Shown here one piece after another: positions 1 to 4,770 of a stretch of 6,012 nucleotides of DNA (position 1 is the stretch's first letter; every line of letters starts with the position of its first letter). A program made the position numbers and the translations under genes. Where the stretch lies: positions 1-6,012 of the forward strand of contig CALQED020000087.1 of the NCBI GenBank assembly GCA_943329505.2. The letters are read 5' to 3'. The notes under the pieces were generated by a model, which saw only the letters and a program-made list of their open reading frames with translations, searched no databases and was not told the origin of the DNA. This DNA comes from Polynucleobacter meluiroseus. Lineage in GTDB: Bacteria > Pseudomonadota > Gammaproteobacteria > Burkholderiales > Burkholderiaceae.

Positions 1-617
1 GCAACAAATGCATCTACCGAGCCGCCTGCTGTTCTAAAAGAATCACCTTGCACAGTAATTAAGCCCTCGCCTAATAACTCTTTTGACTGACTATCGGTAA
101 TTTTGCTCTCGATCAACAAGGCAGGAGTTTTCGCATTCACGCCACCAGCAAACGCCGCGGCATTCATTGCTAAACCAATAGGTGTGAAATTCCAAGGCTT
201 CAAATAATCTGCTGAACTTTCTGCGCCAGTAATGCCAACCGATATACGAGCAACCCCTGGACCAGGGGTGGTCACAATGCGAATATTGCCACGAGCATTG
301 ACTGCCTCGATCATCGATTCCTGCAAGGCGTTTTTAGCGCTATTAATGGATTCAAGACTAACTTCTTTAGTAGCGCCTTGATTAAGATAAATCGGGTCCA
401 TGATAACGGCCGTATAAGCCCCTGGATTAACTCCAGCCTTGCGATAACGCCAAGCACGGGTATCCGGAACAGAAGTAGAGGTTGGAACCAAGACGTCATA
501 GTTTGGCAAGAAGCCAGACCTAGGCATCGCTTGGGTCGCTAACTTTGGCGCATTGCTACAGGCTACCAACAATAAAGTTGCTAAGGATGAAGCGATGAGT
601 ACTGTGAATTTACGCAC
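1..617 (-). CDS. DUF3313-like outer-membrane lipoprotein (3' end outside window)
   Basis: A 205-residue open frame runs off the left edge, so the C-terminus is missing. The start is taken as GTG at 617: an AAGGA ribosome binding site lies 6 nt upstream, and the product begins with a lipoprotein signal (basic RK, hydrophobic core, lipobox LVAC with Cys at residue 20). Ser at +2 predicts sorting to the outer membrane rather than inner-membrane retention. The mature part starts with an SGFLPNYDVL segment, then a WRYRKAGV stretch, a TAVIMDPIYL strand and, later, ALLIESKITDSQSKELL. This order (SGFL.-Y, a Y..v.idP strand, then an E.k..Ds.sgelL segment) resembles DUF3313 lipoproteins, whose function is unknown. 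The family call rests on recalled motif similarity and is moderate. The gene starts 24 nt after the preceding small lipoprotein gene on the same strand, so the two are probably cotranscribed. Confidence 0.75.
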   Translation of the reverse strand, partial: MRKFTVLIASSLATLLLVACSNAPKLATQAMPRSGFLPNYDVLVPTSTSVPDTRAWRYRKAGVNPGAYTAVIMDPIYLNQGATKEVSLESINSAKNALQESMIEAVNARGNIRIVTTPGPGVARISVGITGAESSADYLKPWNFTPIGLAMNAAAFAGGVNAKTPALLIESKITDSQSKELLGEGLITVQGDSFRTAGGSVDAFV

Positions 618-623
618 GATGAT

Positions 624-628
624 TCCTT
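624..628 (-). promoter_or_regulatory. Ribosome binding site fixing a GTG start
   Basis: AAGGA on the minus strand lies 6 nt before the GTG at 617. There is no ATG at a suitable distance, and the frame from GTG gives a complete lipoprotein signal peptide, so this site decides the start of the DUF3313-like gene. The preceding bases (TTCC) can pair with GGAA in a 4-bp stem, too short to claim regulation. Confidence 0.6.
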
Positions 629-641
629 TAGGAAAAACAGA

Positions 642-1019
642 TTAGTCTGATGGAGGGCACGGTAACATGCCGCCCGTTTTTTTATGAAGCTGTGGTTTGC
701 AATCCGATTGAGGGGAAGTAGCGCCCCCTTTCGGCGACGATGAGGCTACTGGCGAACTGGTTTTTGTTGCAGCATCTTGGGTAAGTATCGCACTAGCGGC
801 TAAAACAGGTGGAGTTACTTTTGCTGGCTCAAGACCCACAGAACGATAAAAGGCTTTATCCGATCCAGGGCAAGGCATTACCGCACCAGTTTTTGGATTA
901 ATGACATCCTTACACTGCGGGTTAGCTTCAAGCCTAGCCTCTAATTTAGCTGTACTACATGCGGAGAAGACCAAGATACTCAGTATCGTGAACAAATAGC
1001 GTTTGTGATGATTCAACAT
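642..1019 (-). CDS. Small Cys-rich lipoprotein with duplicated CK...KTG...PCPxSD motif
   Basis: I do not recognise a named family. From ATG at 1019 the product is 125 residues. It has a basic N-terminus (MLNHHKR), a hydrophobic core and a lipobox FSAC with Cys at residue 21, followed by Ser, so it should be an outer-membrane lipoprotein. The mature chain carries two copies of a 19-residue unit starting CK, with central KTG and ending PCPxSD, at about residues 36-54 and 107-125. The second copy ends exactly at the stop. Between them are a short segment (KAFYRSVGLEP) and a Ser/Pro/Ala/Thr-rich linker of low complexity. A TTG at 1028 would add three residues, but its AAGAG-like site is only 3 nt away; ATG is preferred although its own Shine-Dalgarno spacing is also poor. 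The gene begins 26 nt after the gltL stop with no terminator between, so it is probably the fifth gene of the glt transcript. Its function is unknown. Confidence 0.75.
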   Translation of the reverse strand: MLNHHKRYLFTILSILVFSACSTAKLEARLEANPQCKDVINPKTGAVMPCPGSDKAFYRSVGLEPAKVTPPVLAASAILTQDAATKTSSPVASSSPKGGATSPQSDCKPQLHKKTGGMLPCPPSD

Positions 1020-1045
1020 ACCTTGCAATTGCTCTTTGATTACTC

Positions 1046-1780
1046 TTAATGAGCCAAAATTTTAGAGAGGAAATCTTTGGCGCGATCAGATCTCGCTTCC
1101 GGATTTCCGAAGAATTCGTCTTTACTGCAATCTTCCAAAATACGGCCTTGATCCATGAAGATGACGCGGTGACTCACCTTACGCGCAAAACCCATCTCAT
1201 GAGTCACGCAGCACATGGTCATACCTTCATTGGCAAGCTTAACCATTACATCCAATACTTCACCTACCATTTCAGGGTCTAGAGCAGAAGTTGGCTCATC
1301 AAATAACATCACAATGGGATCCATGCTTAACGCACGCGCAATGGCCACACGCTGCTGCTGCCCACCAGAGAGCTGTCCTGGAAATTTATCTTTTTGTAAG
1401 CTTAAGCCAACACGCTCGAGATACTTCAGACCATGGGTTTTGGCTTCATCGGCAGAACGACCGAGAACCTTAATTTGTGCCAGCGTCAGGTTTTCAGTAA
1501 TGCTGAGATGTGGGAAGAGTTCGAAGTGCTGAAATACCATACCTACCCTAGCCCTTAGCTGAGGAAGATTGGTTTTAGGGTCATGTAATCGAATGCCATC
1601 TACCGTAATTTCACCAGCCTGAAATGGCTCTAAAGCATTAATCGTTTTAATCAAGGTTGATTTGCCTGAACCAGAAGGTCCGCAAATAACAACTACCTCT
1701 CCTTTTTGGATGGACGTACTGCAATCCGTTAAGACCTGAAAGTCGCCGTACCACTTCGAAACGTTTTGCAGTTGAATCAT
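1046..1780 (-). CDS. gltL: Glutamate/aspartate ABC transporter ATP-binding protein
   Basis: This is the cytoplasmic ATPase that powers import of glutamate/aspartate through the GltJK channel. Its 244 residues match the usual ~241 for the family. All ABC motifs are intact: Walker A GPSGSGKS (34-41), Q-loop Gln84 in [11 protein letters not shown], signature LSGGQQQR (137-144), Walker B IVMLFDE (156-162) with catalytic Glu162, D-loop SALD, and switch His194 in VTHEMGFA. The opening [17 protein letters not shown] and the closing [12 protein letters not shown] closely resemble Escherichia coli GltL, closer than to the related GlnQ, HisP or ArtP. It starts 30 nt after the gltK stop, as expected for the last gene of gltIJKL. 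No clear Shine-Dalgarno is seen before the ATG, so translation may lean on ribosomes coming from gltK. Substrate is inferred from similarity and operon context; other acidic or polar amino acids cannot be excluded. Confidence 0.95.
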   Translation of the reverse strand: MIQLQNVSKWYGDFQVLTDCSTSIQKGEVVVICGPSGSGKSTLIKTINALEPFQAGEITVDGIRLHDPKTNLPQLRARVGMVFQHFELFPHLSITENLTLAQIKVLGRSADEAKTHGLKYLERVGLSLQKDKFPGQLSGGQQQRVAIARALSMDPIVMLFDEPTSALDPEMVGEVLDVMVKLANEGMTMCCVTHEMGFARKVSHRVIFMDQGRILEDCSKDEFFGNPEARSDRAKDFLSKILAH

Positions 1781-1810
1781 GATTGAGAAATAGTCAGCAT
1801 TGGAAAATGA

Positions 1811-2479
1811 TTAGCGAATGATCGCCACCTTAGATTGAACTCTTCTCACAATCTTAGAGAGCGAGAAGCAGATAATAAAATAAGTAAAAGCAGCCAAGAT
1901 ATAGGTTTCGATTGGACGACCATAATTCTTGCCGGCAATTTCAAAGCCTTTTAATAAGTCATAGGCACCAATCGCATATACCAGAGACGTATCTTGAAAC
2001 AAAATGATAGTTTGGGTCATGAAGACTGGAATCATATTCCTAAAGGCTTGGGGCAATACGATAAAGCGCATATTTTGTCCATAAGTCATCCCTAATGCCT
2101 GGGCGGCGTAAGCCTGACCTTTAGGAACCGACTGAATACCCGCCCGCACAATCTCGGAGAAAAACGCCCCTTCAAATGCGATGAATGTAATCGTGGCGGA
2201 GAGATCTGCACCAATCGGACGACCAATTAACATCGGGATGAGCAAGAAGAACCACAAGATCACCATGACCAATGGAATGGAGCGCATGGTGTTGACATAA
2301 ATCGTTGCTGGGTAAGCCAAACTGGGCTTACCAGATAAGCGCATCAAGGCTAAAAAGGTGCCAAAGATAATCCCGCCAACAGTAGCAATCACAGTGAGCT
2401 GGAAACTAAACAACATACCCTTCATGATGTAATTCGTGAAGAGTTCCCAGTTATAAAAACTAAGGTCTAGGCTCAACAT
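1811..2479 (-). CDS. gltK: Glutamate/aspartate ABC transporter permease GltK
   Basis: Inner-membrane permease of the polar amino acid (HisMQ) family, forming the translocation channel with GltJ. Length is 222 residues (E. coli GltK about 224). Hydrophobic segments appear near residues 21-47, 58-88, 93-110, 145-172 and 190-210, consistent with five membrane spans. The cytoplasmic coupling loop that docks on the ATPase is clear at about 111-140, with the family pattern VRAGIQSVPKGQ..AA.ALGMT, followed by ILPQAFR-like VLPQAFRNMIP. The YVN..RSIPLVMVILWF and LFQDTSLVY segments are characteristic of GltK and separate it from the partner permease. The chosen ATG at 2479 gives a family-length N-terminus; an in-frame stop lies close upstream and no strong Shine-Dalgarno is visible. 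It follows gltJ after 50 nt and precedes gltL by 30 nt. Confidence 0.93.
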   Translation of the reverse strand: MLSLDLSFYNWELFTNYIMKGMLFSFQLTVIATVGGIIFGTFLALMRLSGKPSLAYPATIYVNTMRSIPLVMVILWFFLLIPMLIGRPIGADLSATITFIAFEGAFFSEIVRAGIQSVPKGQAYAAQALGMTYGQNMRFIVLPQAFRNMIPVFMTQTIILFQDTSLVYAIGAYDLLKGFEIAGKNYGRPIETYILAAFTYFIICFSLSKIVRRVQSKVAIIR

Positions 2480-2529
2480 GAGAACACCATGAGATCACAA
2501 ACCTTCATCGGAGAATTGATGGCTCTCAT

Positions 2530-3312
2530 TTAATGGGCCACCGCTTCGGTATTAGAAACAATAAAACCGGGCACGCGAGAGCGCCTTTCAATGTAAGCCA
2601 TGACGCGATTAATCGCAAAAGCGGATAAGGCATACAGAAACGTCACTGCCAAGTAGATCTCCACGCCGCGAGACGTTTCTTCTTGGGCCTGCATTGCAAA
2701 TAAAGTGAGCTCTGGCACAGAAACGGCAAATGCGACTGAAGAGTTTTTAATTAGATTCATGCTCTCTGATGTGAGAGGTGGAATCACAATTCGCAAAGCC
2801 ATGGGCAAGAGAATGTAGCGATAGCTTTGAAAGGTTGTTAAACCTAAAGCCGTTGCTGCTGCTTTCTGACCAGATGGCAACGATTGAATGCCCGCCCTGA
2901 CCTGCTCGGCAATGCGGGCTGAAGTAAAGAAACCTAAAGCAATACTGACCAATAAATAGGATGGAAATGCTTTTAATGTGGGAAAGAAAGCCGGTATGAC
3001 GTGGTACCAAAGAAATACTTGAACCAAGATCGGAATGTTTCTGAATAACTCAACCCAGGCTGTAGATAAACGTTCCAAGAAACGGTTTAAGGCGGTATCT
3101 GGGGGTAAGGTACGCAAAGTACCCATTAAAGCGCCTAAGGACAGTGCAATCACCAGACCCAAAGCAGCCACTGCCAGCGTCCAACCCCAAGCCTTCATAA
3201 GCCAATCTAGATAACTGGGATCTGCGTTTTGACCAATACCTAATAAAGCGGAGAAGCAGTGATCAACCGCTTCTCCGTCTAAGGTACTTTTGCAAAAGAT
3301 TCCTAAATCCAT
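2530..3312 (-). CDS. gltJ: Glutamate/aspartate ABC transporter permease GltJ
   Basis: Second inner-membrane permease of the importer, HisMQ family, 260 residues. Diagnostic segments are VELFRNIPILVQVFLWY (88-103), the coupling loop EQVRAGIQSLPSGQKAAATALGLT (136-159), YRYILLP (164-170), IPPLTSESMNLIKNSS (177-192) and the C-terminal ERRSRVPG, all paralleling E. coli GltJ (about 246 residues). The extra length is in the N-terminus: after the conserved GIF at residues 4-6 there are roughly 13 more residues than in E. coli before YLDWL, with two cysteines (Cys7, Cys19). Membrane spans are expected near 42-66, 85-112, 118-135, 172-200 and 218-240. The start at ATG 3312 lacks an evident Shine-Dalgarno; the frame closes at a TAA 27 nt upstream with no better start. 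It lies 40 nt after gltI. Confidence 0.93.
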   Translation of the reverse strand: MDLGIFCKSTLDGEAVDHCFSALLGIGQNADPSYLDWLMKAWGWTLAVAALGLVIALSLGALMGTLRTLPPDTALNRFLERLSTAWVELFRNIPILVQVFLWYHVIPAFFPTLKAFPSYLLVSIALGFFTSARIAEQVRAGIQSLPSGQKAAATALGLTTFQSYRYILLPMALRIVIPPLTSESMNLIKNSSVAFAVSVPELTLFAMQAQEETSRGVEIYLAVTFLYALSAFAINRVMAYIERRSRVPGFIVSNTEAVAH

Positions 3313-3352
3313 GAAATGGATCGCATCTGCATTAACTTAATAAAGTATTGAA

Positions 3353-4264
3353 TTATTTCTTGTTGTAGTCTTCCGCAGGTTTGTCATTCAAGTTTGCCCA
3401 AGCATTTTTAGTGGCTGGAGAAAGCTCAAGACCCACAACGATATTTTTTGGAGGAATCGGCCCTAAGAACCATTTATTCCAAAGGGTTGGCATTTTGCCG
3501 TTTGCCACAATCTTAGCAATCGCTGCATTGACCGCAGCCTTAAATTCTGGGTCATCTTTACGTACCATGATTGAAATTGGCTCAGTACTTAATACCTCAC
3601 CAACAATCTTGAAGTCCTTTGGATTCTTTGAGTTAGCAATATTGCCTGCCAAGATAGAGCCATCCATTACAAAAGCATCAGCGCGGCCAGACTCTAGTAA
3701 CAAGAAGCTATCAGCATGGTCTTTGCCAAATACTTCATCAAAGTCCACTCCTCTCGCCTTTTCATTCTTGCGCAAGAGCTGAACAGATGTTGTACCGGTG
3801 GTGGTAGCCACTTTTTTACCATTTAATTGCGCAATAGAAGTAATCCCAGAATTGGCTTTAACTGCAATGCGAACTTCTTCTACGTAGAGAGTATTGGCAA
3901 AACCCACATCTTTTGCACGCGCAGCATTATTGGTCGTCGTGCCACACTCGATATCGACCGTACCGTTTTGGACTAAAGGCACACGATTTTGCGATGTCAC
4001 AGGCTGATAATTGATGCGCAAAGTACTTAGCCCAAGTTTATCTTTGATGTCGCCCAAAATCATGCGACATACTTCAACGTGGTAACCATCAAAACGGCTA
4101 TCGCCAGTGGTGTAGGACATTGGAATGGAGGATTCGCGCACACCCATCGTCACTGCACCGCTAGACTTAATTTTGTCCATCGTAGCGCTTGCAGCTTGGG
4201 CATTCACGGCGCTGATTAATAATCCGGCCAGCAAGCCAGCCTTCATCAAAGATTTACGCTTCAT
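3353..4264 (-). CDS. gltI: Periplasmic glutamate/aspartate-binding protein
   Basis: Solute receptor that captures the amino acid in the periplasm and delivers it to GltJK. Its 303 residues equal the E. coli GltI length (302). A Sec signal peptide is evident: MKRKSLMK, hydrophobic core LLAGLLISAV, and cleavage after AQA at residue 24. The mature protein has the SBP type 3 amino acid-binding fold with GltI hallmarks: GVRESSIPMSY (41-51), VTSQNRVPLVQNGTVDIECGTTTNN (89-113), TTGTTS (155-160), KDHADSFLLLESGRADAF (181-198) with His183, and WNKWFLGPIPPKN (262-274). The RESS and SQNR arginines and the GTTT/TGTTS residues are those expected to contact the ligand carboxylates. First gene of the operon, with a strong AGGAG ribosome binding site and a 131-nt upstream gap carrying promoter candidates. 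The strong initiation signal and first position suit the high expression usual for binding proteins. Exact ligand preference between glutamate and aspartate is not readable from sequence. Confidence 0.95.
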   Translation of the reverse strand: MKRKSLMKAGLLAGLLISAVNAQAASATMDKIKSSGAVTMGVRESSIPMSYTTGDSRFDGYHVEVCRMILGDIKDKLGLSTLRINYQPVTSQNRVPLVQNGTVDIECGTTTNNAARAKDVGFANTLYVEEVRIAVKANSGITSIAQLNGKKVATTTGTTSVQLLRKNEKARGVDFDEVFGKDHADSFLLLESGRADAFVMDGSILAGNIANSKNPKDFKIVGEVLSTEPISIMVRKDDPEFKAAVNAAIAKIVANGKMPTLWNKWFLGPIPPKNIVVGLELSPATKNAWANLNDKPAEDYNKK

Positions 4265-4270
4265 TGTTTT

Positions 4271-4275
4271 CTCCT
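4271..4275 (-). promoter_or_regulatory. Strong ribosome binding site of gltI
   Basis: AGGAG on the minus strand ends 6 nt before the gltI ATG, an optimal spacing. It is the best Shine-Dalgarno in the transporter operon: gltJ, gltK and gltL have none that is convincing. This fits stoichiometric excess of the binding protein over the membrane complex. Confidence 0.8.
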
Positions 4276-4293
4276 GTTTTCAATATCTGTCAC

Positions 4294-4309
4294 TAGCAAT
4301 CTATCGCTA
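4294..4309 (-). repeat. Imperfect inverted repeat in the gltI leader
   Basis: The plus-strand bases tagcaatctatcgcta form two 7-base arms around a 2-base centre with one mismatch (G-U if folded as RNA). A further same-orientation copy of the plus-strand element tagcaa lies at 4322-4327. The repeat sits just downstream of the predicted start of transcription for gltI, where an operator or a small leader hairpin would act. This is a short motif and may be chance. Confidence 0.3.
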
Positions 4310-4322
4310 AAGATACATTTAT

Positions 4323-4338
4323 AGCAAATTAATATCCA
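4323..4338 (-). promoter_or_regulatory. Candidate sigma-54-type -24/-12 promoter of gltIJKL
   Basis: On the minus strand TGGATATTAATTTGCT has the GG and GC pairs separated by exactly 10 nt and a perfect TTGCW -12 element. The -24 element keeps TGG but not the following CACG. The predicted start of transcription would be near 4312, leaving a leader of about 48 nt. Sigma-54 control of glutamate/aspartate uptake operons is known in other proteobacteria, which makes the match plausible. An overlapping TATAAA (4318-4323) could be a sigma-70 -10 with nearly the same start site, but no good -35 lies 16-18 nt upstream. Confidence 0.4.
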
Positions 4339-4354
4339 TAGACGCGATTTTTGT

Positions 4355-4377
4355 GGGTATTTTCTAGGCAAAAACCC
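4355..4377 (-). repeat. Imperfect inverted repeat between the cytochrome c gene and gltI
   Basis: On the minus strand GGGTTTTT pairs with AAAATACCC around a short loop (8 base pairs with one mismatch). It starts 19 nt after the cytochrome stop. A hairpin there could act as a weak transcription end for the dehydrogenase/cytochrome operon, but it is followed by ACAAAAAT rather than a U-run, so it is not a canonical intrinsic terminator. It could equally be an upstream regulator-binding site for the gltI promoter about 50 nt away. Confidence 0.3.
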
Positions 4378-4395
4378 CGGTAAGACTGTAATACC

Positions 4396-4758
4396 TTACT
4401 GAAGAGTCATGAGATAGGCGATTAATGCCTTTCTTCCCTGAGCATCGGGCATGCCCGAATATGGCATCCGCCCACCAGGAATCAAGCCCTGAGGGTCTGC
4501 AATATATCGATTTAAAGAGTCCTCATTCCAGGTAATGCCACTCTTCTTGAGGGCATTTGAGTAGCGATAGCCCTCAACGGCTCCAGCCTTTCGTCCATAA
4601 ACACCAAATAAACTCGGGCCTAGTAGATTTTCACCAGGCTTAATGCTGTGACAGGAAACGCAGTCCTGATATTTTTCCTTGCCCAGTGTTGCATCTTGAG
4701 CAAAGACTGCATGGGAGAAAAGTGTAAGGAGCACAAATAAGGAGCGTAAATATGGCAT
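4396..4758 (-). CDS. Periplasmic monohaem class I cytochrome c (mitochondrial/c2 type)
   Basis: Small exported electron carrier of 120 residues. A Sec signal peptide (MPYLRSLFVLLTLFSHAVFA) is predicted to be cut before Gln21. The mature ~100 residues hold one haem site CVSCH (33-37) giving two thioether bonds and the proximal His37; the distal ligand should be Met98 in PGGRMPYSGM. The line GPSLFGVYGRKAGAVEGYRYSNALKKSGITW and the ending LIAYLMTLQ follow the mitochondrial cytochrome c / bacterial c2 layout closely. It starts 12 nt after the GMC dehydrogenase stop on the same strand, so it is very likely cotranscribed and the electron acceptor of that enzyme. This differs from the classic membrane gluconate, sorbitol and fructose dehydrogenases, whose cytochrome subunit carries three haems. 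The Shine-Dalgarno is weak (TAGG about 11 nt before the ATG), suggesting coupling to translation of the upstream gene. Confidence 0.92.
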   Translation of the reverse strand: MPYLRSLFVLLTLFSHAVFAQDATLGKEKYQDCVSCHSIKPGENLLGPSLFGVYGRKAGAVEGYRYSNALKKSGITWNEDSLNRYIADPQGLIPGGRMPYSGMPDAQGRKALIAYLMTLQ

Positions 4759-4770
4759 GGGAAGGTCTAC

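Noticed and set aside
311..499. 62-codon minus-strand open frame inside the DUF3313-like gene
   Set aside because: Out of frame with a lipoprotein reading that has a signal peptide, lipobox and Shine-Dalgarno; no independent support.
1215..1532. 105-codon plus-strand open frame opposite gltL
   Set aside because: Lies inside the intact ATPase gene; its Cys/Ser/Arg-rich translation has no domain character.
1773..1782. 10-bp perfect palindrome AATCATGATT over the gltL start codon
   Set aside because: Several 10-bp palindromes are expected by chance in 6 kb and the ATG itself contributes to it; no second copy at other starts.
3313..3352. Possible hairpin in the gltI-gltJ gap (ACTT/AAGT)
   Set aside because: Only a 4-bp AT-rich stem; too weak to propose an attenuator or processing site.
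3381..3782. 133-codon open frame on the plus strand opposite gltI
   Set aside because: Entirely antisense to a well-conserved binding-protein gene; no ribosome binding site or recognisable domain. It is a by-product of codon bias.
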